A DNA stretch of 64,000 nucleotides from Collimonas arenae (GTDB lineage: Bacteria > Pseudomonadota > Gammaproteobacteria > Burkholderiales > Burkholderiaceae_D), in the NCBI RefSeq assembly GCF_000786695.1, contig NZ_CP009962.1, forward strand, positions 3,038,001 to 3,102,000. Reading direction: 5' to 3'. A program made the position numbers and the translations under genes. The notes below the pieces were generated by a model. The model was not told the DNA's origin, ran no database searches, and saw only the letters and a list, made by a program, of their open reading frames with translations. Positions 20,723 to 29,982 of this stretch are shown piece by piece (the stretch's first letter is position 1; each line of letters starts with the position of its first letter).

Positions 20723-21486
20723 GCCATGCCTCCGTTCACCGAAATGACCTGGCGCGTGATGTAGGCGGCGTCAGGATGCAACAGGAAAGCCACGGTCGCC
20801 GCCACCTCTTCCGGTTTGCCGACGCGACGCGCCGGAATCATCTTGAGCGCCTCGTCCAAAGGGACCTCATCGATCATGTCAGTTTCTATCAGCCCCGGCG
20901 CCACGCAGTTCACCGTGATGTTGCGCTTTGCCAGCTCAATCGCCAGCGCCTTGGTGGCGCCGATGATGCCGGCTTTGGCGGCGCTGTAGTTGACCTGGCC
21001 ACGGTTGCCGATCAGGCCCGACACCGAAGCCAGGGTGACGATACGGCCAGCAGCGCGGCGCTGCACCAGCGGCATCACCAGCGGGTTGAGCACATTATAG
21101 AAACCATCCAGATTGGTCTTCAGCACAAGGTCCCAATCCTCGCCCGGCATCGCCGGAAAAGCATTGTCACGCGCGACACCTGCATTGCACACCACACCGT
21201 AATAGCAACCGTGCTGCTCGATATCGGCTAGCAGGATATCGGCGGCAGCCTGCCGTTCACCTATATCGAATTGCAATACCCGTACCTGTACGCCCAGTTC
21301 GCCTATCTCCAGCGCCACTGCGTCAGCTGCGGTGCGTTGCTGATGACAATGCAAGACGATATCGTAACCGTCGCGCGCCAGGCGCAAGGCGATGGCTTTG
21401 CCGATGCCGCGGCTGGAACCGGTGACCAGCACGGCTTTATTCAGCCCCGCGGCCGGCGCGGCGGCTATGTTCAATTCCGACGTCAT
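20719..21486 (-). CDS. apeQ: 3-ketoacyl-ACP reductase, FabG-like (ApeQ-like)
   Basis: 255 aa short-chain dehydrogenase. Cofactor loop TGSSRGIGKA is at about 22-31, CNAGVARD at about 100-107, and the catalytic Ser plus YSAAK at about 168-172. It would reduce each new 3-keto group with NADPH. Coupled to its neighbours on both sides by ATGA overlaps. Codon use is like the rest of the cluster. Confidence 0.92.
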   Translation of the reverse strand: MTSELNIAAAPAAGLNKAVLVTGSSRGIGKAIALRLARDGYDIVLHCHQQRTAADAVALEIGELGVQVRVLQFDIGERQAAADILLADIEQHGCYYGVVCNAGVARDNAFPAMPGEDWDLVLKTNLDGFYNVLNPLVMPLVQRRAAGRIVTLASVSGLIGNRGQVNYSAAKAGIIGATKALAIELAKRNITVNCVAPGLIETDMIDEVPLDEALKMIPARRVGKPEEVAATVAFLLHPDAAYITRQVISVNGGMA

Positions 21487-21956
21487 GCAGTACTTCCTTC
21501 GAGAAAAACAGCCGCGTCATCCGGCTGGAATACAGTAATCGTGCCGCTGGCCAATTCCTGGGCGCCGTCGCGGATATGGCATTCGAACGATCCGACGCCA
21601 TTGTCCGCTTGCAGTAACTTTTGCACGTGCACTTGCAACACGCTGCCGATGGCAAACTCGGCACAAGCGGCCTCATAACGCCGGGTGCCCAGCAGAAAGC
21701 CGATCCTGACGGCCTCGCCGCGCTGTTGCGCCGTATAGCCGGCATACGCCGCAATCGCCTGCGCCATATATTCGACCCCGACCCAGGCCGGCACGCCCTG
21801 CGGCTGGCAAAACAAGCTGTCTGCGCGGATTTTCACTTCTGCCAGCAGCTCTTCTGCGCCAACTTCCAGCAAGCAGTCCAGCAGCACCATCACCCCTGAA
21901 TGCGGCAGGAAGCTGCGAATATCCAGATTCTCGACAGAGATCAATTTACTCATCAT
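21483..21956 (-). CDS. apeP: Hotdog-fold 3-hydroxyacyl-ACP dehydratase (ApeP-like)
   Basis: 157 aa. FLPHSGVMVLLD (about 16-27) supplies the catalytic His. WVGVEYMAQAIAAYAG (about 58-73) carries the Glu and Gln found in FabA/FabZ-type dehydratases. It would form the double bonds of the polyene, probably with the dehydratase domain of the fused ligase protein at 31718-33508. Overlaps the next gene (ketoreductase) and the preceding ketosynthase by ATGA. Confidence 0.88.
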   Translation of the reverse strand: MMSKLISVENLDIRSFLPHSGVMVLLDCLLEVGAEELLAEVKIRADSLFCQPQGVPAWVGVEYMAQAIAAYAGYTAQQRGEAVRIGFLLGTRRYEAACAEFAIGSVLQVHVQKLLQADNGVGSFECHIRDGAQELASGTITVFQPDDAAVFLEGSTA

Positions 21957-23128
21957 TCACGCCCCAACACCAGGCTGGCGTTAGCGCCGCCAAAGGCAAA
22001 AGAATTGCTCAATGCCAGGCGCAAAGGATGCCCGAGCCGGGAGCCGACGGCTTGCAGATTGAGCTGTGGCAGCAGCGGGTCGCTGACGCCGTCCCACAAA
22101 TGCGGCGGCAAATAGCCTTGCGGATTAGCGTCCTGCATCGCTAGCCAGCATAAGCCCGCTTCCACTGCACCAGCAGCGCCCAAGGTGTGTCCAGTGAAAG
22201 GCTTGGTCGAGCTAAGGGCTACCTGATCGCCAAACAACGCAGCAATCGCGCGGCCTTCCATGGCGTCGTTTTGTACCGTGGCGGTGCCATGCAGGTTGAT
22301 GTAGTCGCACTGCGCTGACTTCAGGCCGGCGCGCTCCAGCGCCTGTTCCATGGCTATCAAGGCTCCCTTGCCGGACGGGTCCGGCGCAGAAATGTGATAG
22401 CCGTCGGAGGATTCGCCCCAGCCGCGCAAGCTGACCGTCGCTTCTGCCTTGGTCATCAAAAACAAGGCAGCGCCCTCGCCGATATTGATGCCATTCCGAT
22501 TAGCGCTGAAAGGGTTGCAACGGGCGGCGCTGACCGATTCCAGCGCGGCAAAGCCGGCAATGGTGAACCCACACAAGGAGTCGACGCCGCCGGTCAGCAC
22601 GGCGTCGCAAATACCCATGTTAAGCAAACGCGCTGCGCTCGCCATCGCCTTGGTGCTGGAAGCGCAGGCGCTGGAATGCACATACGACGGGCCGCTGACA
22701 CCCAGTTCGGCAGCCAGCGTCACCGCCGGCGACGCCATTTCCTGTTGGGCATAGCGAAAATCCGCTGGCAGTTCTCCATTGGCCAGCCGATAGCGAAACG
22801 CCGCCTCGGTCTGGGCAATTCCTGAAGTGCTGGTACCCAGCACGATCGCCACTCGATGCGGGCCAAAACGCTGTATGGCGGCATCCACTTGCGGCCGGAT
22901 CTGCGCCAGCGCGGCCAGCGCCAGCTGGTTATTGCGGCTGCGGTGCCTGAGCGGCAGGCTGTCGATATCAGGCAACACGGATTCCACACAACCCAGCGCT
23001 AGTTCCCGCCCAGCCGAATGGCGGCGCGTCATGGCGACGCCGCTGTCGCCGGCAAACAGGCGGCGGCTGATCTCGGCGTGGTTATCGCCGAGCGCACAGA
23101 TCATGCCGAGTTGATTGAGATAAAACAT
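21953..23128 (-). CDS. apeO: Beta-ketoacyl-ACP synthase (ApeO-like)
   Basis: 391 aa. Active Cys in SSACASSTKAMA (about 151-162), His in NLHGTATVQND and His in GHTLGAAGAVEAG are all present. It diverges clearly from the other ketosynthase (19478-20722), consistent with a second condensing role. In studied aryl polyene systems this enzyme pairs with a Cys-less ketosynthase-like partner; a candidate partner is encoded at 35430-36209. Begins 2 bases after the lipoprotein gene. Confidence 0.9.
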   Translation of the reverse strand: MFYLNQLGMICALGDNHAEISRRLFAGDSGVAMTRRHSAGRELALGCVESVLPDIDSLPLRHRSRNNQLALAALAQIRPQVDAAIQRFGPHRVAIVLGTSTSGIAQTEAAFRYRLANGELPADFRYAQQEMASPAVTLAAELGVSGPSYVHSSACASSTKAMASAARLLNMGICDAVLTGGVDSLCGFTIAGFAALESVSAARCNPFSANRNGINIGEGAALFLMTKAEATVSLRGWGESSDGYHISAPDPSGKGALIAMEQALERAGLKSAQCDYINLHGTATVQNDAMEGRAIAALFGDQVALSSTKPFTGHTLGAAGAVEAGLCWLAMQDANPQGYLPPHLWDGVSDPLLPQLNLQAVGSRLGHPLRLALSNSFAFGGANASLVLGRE

Positions 23129-23130
23129 CG

Positions 23131-23736
23131 TTATGGCGCCGTCGCAGATGTAGTGTCAGTAGCATCGCTGACGGTTTCGATCGTCAGGCGATAGTGATAG
23201 CGCAGGTTGTTCAACACCATCTTGCCGTTCCATGGCGCCGTTTTGCTATCGGAACTGTAAGTGATGATCATCACTGGCTCGCCCTGCAGCGACAAGGTCC
23301 GCGTCAAGCCTTGTTGCTGGATATCCCAACCGGCCGGCAGCGCCTGGCGGATGGCCGCCAGCGGCCATAGAGTTAGCTGAGTATCCTCCAGCACATCTTC
23401 AGCCCGCACCTGAGCCGGCAACATCGGATGCCGCCAGGATTGCAAAGTCTGGCCATCAAAATGGATGGTCAGCACGCGCTGGCCGAACGCCAGCCCAACC
23501 ATGCTGAATTGCTGCGGGTCGATTTCCAGCGCAGCATCCAGCTGATCTGTGCGGCCATTACGTTCTACTGTCAGATGCTGCTGCAAACTGATCGTGGCGC
23601 CGAGCGCTGCCGGTGCCAGTTTCAAACCAAGCCGGGCTGGCGCTTGCGGCGTTGATGTCGTCGCACAAGCAGCTAATACCAGCATGCTCAGCAACATACC
23701 CAAACGCCGCCAGCACGCAATCCGTTTTAGCTGCAT
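23131..23736 (-). CDS. apeN: DUF3261-type outer-membrane lipoprotein (ApeN-like)
   Basis: 201 aa. Signal peptide with lipobox LAAC (Cys about 24), then a beta-rich domain (LTVERNGRTDQLDAALEIDPQQFSMVGL) of the sort found next to the MMPL exporter in aryl polyene clusters. Its role is probably in moving or anchoring the pigment lipid at the outer membrane; the function is inferred from context only. Its start overlaps the flavoprotein stop by 10 bases. Confidence 0.78.
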   Translation of the reverse strand: MQLKRIACWRRLGMLLSMLVLAACATTSTPQAPARLGLKLAPAALGATISLQQHLTVERNGRTDQLDAALEIDPQQFSMVGLAFGQRVLTIHFDGQTLQSWRHPMLPAQVRAEDVLEDTQLTLWPLAAIRQALPAGWDIQQQGLTRTLSLQGEPVMIITYSSDSKTAPWNGKMVLNNLRYHYRLTIETVSDATDTTSATAP

Positions 23737-24959
23737 ATTTCCTCCAGCGTATTCAGGCGGCGCTTGCTTTCCTTGACATAGGGATTGCTTTCATCCCAGG
23801 CGTAGCCAGCCAGAATTGCGGCGATCATGCGGCGCACTTCTGGTTGCTGCTTTTCGTAGAAAATAACACTTTGAAAGCCACCCGAGTACCAGGATTCGAC
23901 AAAGGTGCGGAAAGCGTCGACACCCTTTTTCAGCGGCACGGCAAATTCGCGCTCCCAGTCGACGGCGCTGCCGGCAAACTGGCGCTGCAAGGCCGTGGCG
24001 GCCAGGCTGGCGGATTTGACGGCGATGGTTACGCCGGAAGAAAATACCGGATCAAGGAATTCGCCGGCGTTACCGAGCAAGGCATAGCCTTTGCCCCAGA
24101 GCGATTTGACGTTGGACGAATACCCGACGATCTGGCGTGCCGGCGTATCCCAGCGCGCATTCTTCAGCAATTCACGCGATGCCGGATCTTGCATCACCAA
24201 CTCCTGCAAGCGCTCGGTTTCGCTCCCTTTGAATTGCTCCAGGAACTTGGTTTCGGCGACCACGCCGATAGAACAGCGGCCGCCGGCAAACGGAATCAGC
24301 CAGTACCAGACATCGCAATGTTGCGGATGGACTGTGATGCGGATCTTATTGCGGTCGAAACCGGCGCTGGCAATACCGTCTTCAATATGCGTGAAAATCG
24401 CGCCGCGCACCGGAAAATTCGATGGCATTTCCAGATCCAGCAGGCGCGGCAACACACGACCGAAACCGCTGGCATCCAGCACAAAGCCAGCTTCCACAAT
24501 GTACTCGTTGCCATCGGCATCGCGTACCGTGACACGCGGCGTTGCCGCCTCCTGATCGAATGCAATGACAGTGTGCTGGTAACGCACCTCTGCACCCTGG
24601 CGTTCGGCCTCTTTCGCCAGCACCTGATCGAAATGGGCGCGCTGAACCTGATAGGTCGTGCCCCATCCGGCGGAATGCTTATCGCGGAAATCAAAGTCGG
24701 TGTAGCGCTCGCCGCGGACAAACGCCGCGCCGTTCTTGTATTGGAAACCGGCCTCCACTACCGCTTTCAGCATGCCCGCTTCCTCCAGGTACTCCATGCT
24801 TTGCGGCAGCAGGCTTTCGCCGATGCTAAACCGTGGGAAAAGCTCGCGCTCCAATACCAGCACTTGCCTGCCTTGTTTCAACAACAACGCTGCCGCCACC
24901 GATCCGGCAGGACCGGCGCCGATAACCAGAACATCACACTGCTCAACTCTTACATTCAT
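23727..24959 (-). CDS. Flavin-dependent halogenase-like monooxygenase
   Basis: 410 aa, no signal peptide. FAD-binding GAGPAGS is at residues 14-20. The halogenase-type signature W-x-W-x-I-P is present as WYWLIP at 218-223. A lysine in GFQYKNGAAF (Lys75) is at about the place of the catalytic Lys of FAD halogenases, and GNAGEFLDPVFSSGV is the C-terminal flavin contact. It may halogenate the aryl head group, as expected for brominated xanthomonadins, but related proteins can be plain oxidoreductases. Shares one base with the MMPL gene stop. Not one of the basic ape genes. Confidence 0.82.
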   Translation of the reverse strand: MNVRVEQCDVLVIGAGPAGSVAAALLLKQGRQVLVLERELFPRFSIGESLLPQSMEYLEEAGMLKAVVEAGFQYKNGAAFVRGERYTDFDFRDKHSAGWGTTYQVQRAHFDQVLAKEAERQGAEVRYQHTVIAFDQEAATPRVTVRDADGNEYIVEAGFVLDASGFGRVLPRLLDLEMPSNFPVRGAIFTHIEDGIASAGFDRNKIRITVHPQHCDVWYWLIPFAGGRCSIGVVAETKFLEQFKGSETERLQELVMQDPASRELLKNARWDTPARQIVGYSSNVKSLWGKGYALLGNAGEFLDPVFSSGVTIAVKSASLAATALQRQFAGSAVDWEREFAVPLKKGVDAFRTFVESWYSGGFQSVIFYEKQQPEVRRMIAAILAGYAWDESNPYVKESKRRLNTLEEICS

Positions 24960-27376
24960 TATTCTTTTTCTTTCCCTGGATAATCTTGGCTAAAACATGG
25001 TGCGATCAACCAAACGACCGCAATTCCGATCAACATCGTAAATCCGAAGGCATGCAGCGGCGGCGTTCCCGACAGCGCCAGCAAACCAAACGACAGCAAG
25101 GCGCTGGCCGCCGACAAGCCAACCGTCAGCCAGGCGAAACGGTCGCGTTGCATGCTTTGTTCTTGTAGAAAAATGCCATAGTCGACGCCGAGGCCGAGAA
25201 TCAGCATCAGCGCCAGCACATGGAATAACTGTAAAGGCTGGCCGATGACGCCAAGCAGAGCCAGGGTGGCGATGCTGGCAACTGCCGGTGGCGTCAGGAC
25301 GCGCCAGGCAGCAGACCGGTAACGCGAAAACAGCAGCAGATAGATCGCGGCATACGCACCCAGCAAGACCCAGCCCATGTATTGCCGATAGTGCCCAAGC
25401 ACCGATGATATTTCACTGACTTTGTCGACCCACTGTACGCCGTCCAGATGTTCGCCGGCTTGTTTCAGGATCGGCAGATTGGCGTAATTATTGACGCCAC
25501 GCAAAGCGACAATACTTGCGTAAACACTGCCCTGCTGACTGTCCACCTTGCCCAGCCAGAGATGACGCGACGGTTCGCTGGCGGCGGTGAGAAGAAATGC
25601 CTCAGGCGTCAGGGCATGGCCGCCATTGGCGCTTGCGGCGCTGCCAAGAGCGCGTTCGCGCATCTGCTTGATCCAGCTGTCATCCTCGCCCAATTGTGCC
25701 GCCAGCGCCTTCAGTGGCCCGCCAGCGGACAGCAGCGCCTTGGTCGCCAGGTTGCGATTCGCCTCTTGCATCCGGATCGACGGCGTCCAGTTAGACATCG
25801 CCTGATAACCGCTGATGATATGGCTGGCTACCAGCGGCTCAAGTTTTTGCTTGAGCACTTCTTCGCGTTGCAATACCTGCTCTGCGCTGGCGCCACGCAC
25901 CAGGTAGAACTGCACCGGGGTCGGCGCATCGAGCAATTTCCCGAGCTTGATCTGATCCGCCAACAACGCCTTCGGCGGTGTCTGCAATGAACGGATATCG
26001 TCATTCACGGTCAACCTGGAAATACCGGTCAGCGCAAATACGCCGAACAACAATGCAGCTAGCAACGTGCCACGATTCCATTTCAACAATGGCCAGTGGC
26101 GGCGGGTGCGCCCAACCCAGGCGGCGAAGCTGGAACTGTTCAGCGTCGATGCGCTCAGCAGCGCCGGGAACCAGAAAATGACTGTGAGCCAGGCGAACAA
26201 CAAGCCAATCACGGAAAACAGCGCCATCTGCCGCAAGCCTGGAAACGGCGTCAGCGCCAAACCGACATAGCCGATCACCGCCGCCGCCAAGGTCAGCATC
26301 AAGCCCGGCATCAGACGTCGCAACAGTTGCCACGAATCCAGCTCGCCGTCGGCTGCAACTCTGCTGCATAAAAAATAAATGCCATAGTCTTGCGCTACGC
26401 CGATCAGGCTGGCGCCGAATACCAGCGTCAGCAGATGTACCTGGCCGAAAATCAGCCAGCACAGGGAAAACGCCGCCAGGCAGCCTACTCCGATCGACAG
26501 CATGATCAAGCCTATCGGCCGCAACGAACGGAACGTCAGCCACATCAGCAGGATGATCCCCAGCAGAGAACCGATGCCGATGGTCGACATTTCACGGCTG
26601 GCCTGGGCGCTGCCGGCCCCTGCATGCAAAACCACGCCGGCGCTGATCAGCTCCACCGTCGGCACCGCCTGGCGTGCGGCTGCACCGGCCTGCTCCAGCA
26701 GCGGCAATATGGCGCGCTGGGTCGCCATCGAAAATGCGGGCTGCCGCAAGGTCATCAGCAGCACGATGTAAGGACGGCCCTTGTCTTCCACGAACAGATA
26801 GCCATCGCGCGGACGCACCGGGGTTTCCTGCGCGCGCGCTTGCACCCAGCCGCTGAACAAACCAAACGGATCGTCTTGCCATGCGCCCAGCTTGGGGCCG
26901 GAAAATGGGCTGTACAGCTGCTGCAAAGCGGCATCGCTCCAGTATTTGGAGGGCTGTTCATGCAGCGCGGTTTGTTGCCCCGGCGTCAACAAGCTGAGGC
27001 GCATCTGTTGCGAAGGCGCTAGCCAATCTTGCTGGTTCTGTTCGGACAACTGCATGCCGCTTTGCAGCAAGGCTGGATGTTTGGCGAGCACGGCGTTGTA
27101 GGCATCGGCTGCACTGCGTGCATGCTCCCAGTCATCGGCGCCGACCAGTACGATCAAGCGCTGCTGGGCGGCGTCGACCATATGGGTAAACGCCTGTTGC
27201 AGAACAGGATCACGCTGCTCCACTGGCAATAGCGCCAGGATGTCGGTATCCGGCACCACGCCTTTGACCAGCCACAAGTAGCCGTTGTGCGCCAGCAGCA
27301 GTCCCACCGCCAGCACCCACATCAGGGCCAGACGTTTGGGCCAGCTACGCCAACTGGAATTACTCAAGCGCGGCAC
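24959..27376 (-). CDS. apeM: MMPL/RND-type exporter (ApeM-like)
   Basis: 805 aa integral membrane protein. A first membrane helix at about 15-32 is followed by a large periplasmic domain, a bundle of five to six helices (about 260-440), a second periplasmic domain, and a final five-helix bundle (about 650-790). GVAQDYGIYFL and GLGVDYGIFLQE sit at matching positions in the two halves, the internal repeat expected of RND proteins. It probably moves the lipid-linked aryl polyene out of the inner membrane. Overlaps the LolA-like gene by 17 bases. Confidence 0.88.
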   Translation of the reverse strand: MPRLSNSSWRSWPKRLALMWVLAVGLLLAHNGYLWLVKGVVPDTDILALLPVEQRDPVLQQAFTHMVDAAQQRLIVLVGADDWEHARSAADAYNAVLAKHPALLQSGMQLSEQNQQDWLAPSQQMRLSLLTPGQQTALHEQPSKYWSDAALQQLYSPFSGPKLGAWQDDPFGLFSGWVQARAQETPVRPRDGYLFVEDKGRPYIVLLMTLRQPAFSMATQRAILPLLEQAGAAARQAVPTVELISAGVVLHAGAGSAQASREMSTIGIGSLLGIILLMWLTFRSLRPIGLIMLSIGVGCLAAFSLCWLIFGQVHLLTLVFGASLIGVAQDYGIYFLCSRVAADGELDSWQLLRRLMPGLMLTLAAAVIGYVGLALTPFPGLRQMALFSVIGLLFAWLTVIFWFPALLSASTLNSSSFAAWVGRTRRHWPLLKWNRGTLLAALLFGVFALTGISRLTVNDDIRSLQTPPKALLADQIKLGKLLDAPTPVQFYLVRGASAEQVLQREEVLKQKLEPLVASHIISGYQAMSNWTPSIRMQEANRNLATKALLSAGGPLKALAAQLGEDDSWIKQMRERALGSAASANGGHALTPEAFLLTAASEPSRHLWLGKVDSQQGSVYASIVALRGVNNYANLPILKQAGEHLDGVQWVDKVSEISSVLGHYRQYMGWVLLGAYAAIYLLLFSRYRSAAWRVLTPPAVASIATLALLGVIGQPLQLFHVLALMLILGLGVDYGIFLQEQSMQRDRFAWLTVGLSAASALLSFGLLALSGTPPLHAFGFTMLIGIAVVWLIAPCFSQDYPGKEKE

Positions 27377-27968
27377 CTTCTTCTGCCGTCATCGCCTGGT
27401 CGCCGCTCTGCAAATTGGAAAACGTGATTTCCGTACGGTCGCCGCTGGCTTCGCTGATTGTGACTGTCTTCACGTACGCGCCGCCGGTCAGGGCCAGCGT
27501 CCCGATCGCCTTGGCCAATGCTGGCTGGCGCGCTTTCAACGCCACGTTCCAGCTATTGCCCTGGACGCTGCCATCCAGCTCAAACAGGGTATCCAGCTGG
27601 CTGAGATCGCCAGCCAGCAATGAAAACAGCACGCCATTGATCATTCTCACTACTGGTTCCTGCTTAGCGTCCATGCGCATGGCAACCTTATCGCCTTGCA
27701 TCTGCACGATTTCATCGCGCTTCAAGCGCAAGGTGTTGGGGAATGGCTGCAAAGTGCGCCACAGAACACCCTTACCGTTCACTACGCAAAAGCGGCCGTT
27801 TGACAGCAGCGGCTTCTTGATGCCGACCAGCTGCTTACTTTGATCGAAACGGCCGCACAGGACCGGCGGCCGCGCCAGCATTGCCTGGATTTTGTCCACG
27901 GGCGCGGCAGCATAGGCCGACCATGCCGTGCAAGCCAGGAGAGCAGCTATGAAGAGGCGTTTCATCAT
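27360..27968 (-). CDS. apeL: LolA-like periplasmic carrier (ApeL-like)
   Basis: 202 aa. The signal peptide MMKRLFIAALLACTAWSAYAA is followed by a LolA/LppC-fold pattern: GRFDQSKQLVGIKKPLLSNG, GVLWRTLQPFPNTLRL and a C-terminal TEITFSN strand. This fits a carrier that ferries a lipid-like product across the periplasm. The start overlaps the thioesterase stop by ATGA and the end overlaps the exporter start. Assignment rests on the fold-like pattern and position next to the MMPL gene. Confidence 0.82.
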   Translation of the reverse strand: MMKRLFIAALLACTAWSAYAAAPVDKIQAMLARPPVLCGRFDQSKQLVGIKKPLLSNGRFCVVNGKGVLWRTLQPFPNTLRLKRDEIVQMQGDKVAMRMDAKQEPVVRMINGVLFSLLAGDLSQLDTLFELDGSVQGNSWNVALKARQPALAKAIGTLALTGGAYVKTVTISEASGDRTEITFSNLQSGDQAMTAEEGAALE

Positions 27969-28405
27969 ATTGGTTCAATTCCTAATTTTTGAAATAACAC
28001 CGGTGGCGAGGCAAAGCACATTTCGCGCGTCGCCATGTCCACTGCGACTTGCGTGGTGGTGCCGCGGGTCAGGCGCTGGCCGCTGGCGCTGTCGGTAATC
28101 ACGTATTCGATCCTGAGACGGTTTTCCCATTCGATGATGGCGGCGCGGATCTTGATGCGCTGGCCAAAGGTCGCCGGATGCGCATAGCGCAAGTGCAGAT
28201 CGATGATCGGCCAGCTATAGCCGGACGCCTGCATCTGCGGATAGTTGTAGTCAATCGTATCCAGCAGCGCACAGCGAGCCACTTCCAGATACCTGACGTA
28301 ATTGCCATGCCAGACGATTTCCATCGGATCGAGATCGTAGAATTGGACTTGCAATTCCAGTTCGACCGACCAGCGGCTGTTCAGCTTGTCATTGAGCATA
28401 GTCAT
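27965..28405 (-). CDS. apeK: 4HBT-type acyl thioesterase (ApeK-like)
   Basis: 146 aa single hotdog domain. FYDLDPMEIVWHGNYVRYLE (about 21-40) is the 4-hydroxybenzoyl-CoA thioesterase signature, with the catalytic Asp in the first part. It may release the finished or an aberrant acyl chain from an ACP. The start MTMLNDKLN at 28405 lies 5 bases after the ammonia-lyase stop; the longer frame from 28651 runs inside that gene and is not real. Confidence 0.87.
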   Translation of the reverse strand: MTMLNDKLNSRWSVELELQVQFYDLDPMEIVWHGNYVRYLEVARCALLDTIDYNYPQMQASGYSWPIIDLHLRYAHPATFGQRIKIRAAIIEWENRLRIEYVITDSASGQRLTRGTTTQVAVDMATREMCFASPPVLFQKLGIEPI

Positions 28406-28410
28406 TGTCT

Positions 28411-29982
28411 TTATTGGTACAACTGCCAATGCTGCAAGCGGATGCGTTCCAGCAGCAAACGGAGATCCGGTTCCAACATGCGATCTTCCTGTACTACGGC
28501 AATATCGACCGTCAGCAGTTCCATCATCTGCTGCAGATTCTGCTGCGGCTGGGGCGCGCCCTCTTGCTTGCAACGGAGCCAGACGCCCTGGCGCACACTG
28601 ATCAGTAATGCAGCCACTACTTGTTCTGTCAATTGCAGCACGCGCAGGCAATCGCGGGCGGCGATCGTGCCCATGCTGACCTTGTCCTGGTTATGGCACT
28701 CGGTTGAGCGGGAAAATACGGATGCCGGCATGGTTTGCTTGAGCGCTTCTGCGGTCCAGGCCGAGGAACTGATCTGCAAAGCCTTCAAGCCATGATTGAT
28801 GCTCGCGCGCGCGCCGTCCGCGCCAGACAGATTGGCCGGCAAGCCGTGGTTGTAGCGGCTATCGACCAGCAAGGCCATCTGGCGGTCAAGCAGGTCAGCT
28901 ACGTTGGCCACCGCATTTTTCATGCTGTCCATGACAAAGGCGATGTGGCCGCCATAGAAATGCCCCCCGTGCAGCACGCGCTCGTTTTCACCATCGATGA
29001 TCGGATTGTCGTTGGCGCTGTTCAGTTCGTTTTCGATTGATGCGCGCATCCACGGCAAAGCGTCGGCCAGCACGCCGATCACATGCGGCGCACAACGGAT
29101 CGAATAGCGGTCTTGCAGGCGCTTTTGATTGCGCGGAGCATCGTCGGTCGGCAGATCCTGACGCAGCCACGCAGCTACCTGCTGCTGGCCGGCGTGCGGC
29201 TTGACGGCGAACAGCGTTTCGTCAAAATGATGGGCATTGCCATCCAGCGCGAAACTCGCCATCGCCGTAATCCGTGTGGCGATGCGCACCAGATATTCTG
29301 CGCGCTGGTAGGCCAGGCAAGCGAGCGCGGTCATCACAGCTGTACCGTTCATGATCGCCAGCCCTTCCTTCGGACGCAGACGCAGCGGCGTGATGCCCGC
29401 TGTCGCCAGGGCTTCTGCAGCAGGTACCTTGGTCCCGTCGCGCCAGACCTCGCGCTCGCCGCATAGCACGGCCGCCAGATACGACAACGGCGTCAGGTCT
29501 CCGCTGGCGCCGACCGAGCCTTCAGAGGGAATCAAAGGCAACAGATTTTCTTTCAGCAGACGCGTAATCTGTTCCAGCAAGCCGACGCTAACACCAGAGT
29601 AGCCTTTGCTGAGCGAGGCCAGCCGCGCCGCCATGATGGCGCGCGTTTGTGCAGGGCTGAACAGCTCGCCCAGGCCGCAACCGTGATAGGCGTACAAATG
29701 ATGCGGCAACTCGGGAATCAGTTCGGCCGGGACGTTGACGGTGCAAGAATCGCCATAGCCGGTAGTGACGCCATAAATGGTGCCGTCTTCGCTTAACAGC
29801 CGATCCAGGAAATCGGCGCCGCGGCTGATTGCAGCGCGGAAAGCCGGTTCCGCGGACAAAGTCACTTGCGCGGCGCCAGAAGCGATGTCGACGATATCCT
29901 CGATCGTCAAACGGCCTTGGTCGAAACAAACGGCGCGGCGCTGGTCGGCAGCGGACAAATTCTTCAGTTCAGCGAGATGCAT
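28411..29982 (-). CDS. Aromatic amino acid ammonia-lyase (HAL/PAL/TAL family)
   Basis: 523 aa. Ala159-Ser160-Gly161 in SVGASGDLTPL would cyclise to the MIO cofactor. The catalytic Tyr71 lies in IYGVTTGYG. The residues at the substrate-selectivity pair read Tyr99-His100 (HLYAYHGCGLG). Known pairs are Ser-His in histidine lyases, His-Leu in tyrosine lyases and Phe-Leu in phenylalanine lyases, so the substrate is unclear. Similar lyase genes accompany flexirubin and aryl polyene clusters. The product might be an aryl-propenoate starter or precursor. The gene starts inside the end of the acyltransferase gene. Confidence 0.9.
   Translation of the reverse strand: MHLAELKNLSAADQRRAVCFDQGRLTIEDIVDIASGAAQVTLSAEPAFRAAISRGADFLDRLLSEDGTIYGVTTGYGDSCTVNVPAELIPELPHHLYAYHGCGLGELFSPAQTRAIMAARLASLSKGYSGVSVGLLEQITRLLKENLLPLIPSEGSVGASGDLTPLSYLAAVLCGEREVWRDGTKVPAAEALATAGITPLRLRPKEGLAIMNGTAVMTALACLAYQRAEYLVRIATRITAMASFALDGNAHHFDETLFAVKPHAGQQQVAAWLRQDLPTDDAPRNQKRLQDRYSIRCAPHVIGVLADALPWMRASIENELNSANDNPIIDGENERVLHGGHFYGGHIAFVMDSMKNAVANVADLLDRQMALLVDSRYNHGLPANLSGADGARASINHGLKALQISSSAWTAEALKQTMPASVFSRSTECHNQDKVSMGTIAARDCLRVLQLTEQVVAALLISVRQGVWLRCKQEGAPQPQQNLQQMMELLTVDIAVVQEDRMLEPDLRLLLERIRLQHWQLYQ

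Noticed and set aside
23613..24983. 456-codon plus-strand frame
   Set aside because: Lies entirely antisense to the lipoprotein and flavoprotein genes; composition is that of a shadow frame and there is no ribosome-binding site.
28406..28651. N-terminal extension of the thioesterase
   Set aside because: Overlaps the ammonia-lyase out of frame; the hotdog domain begins right after the ATG at 28405.
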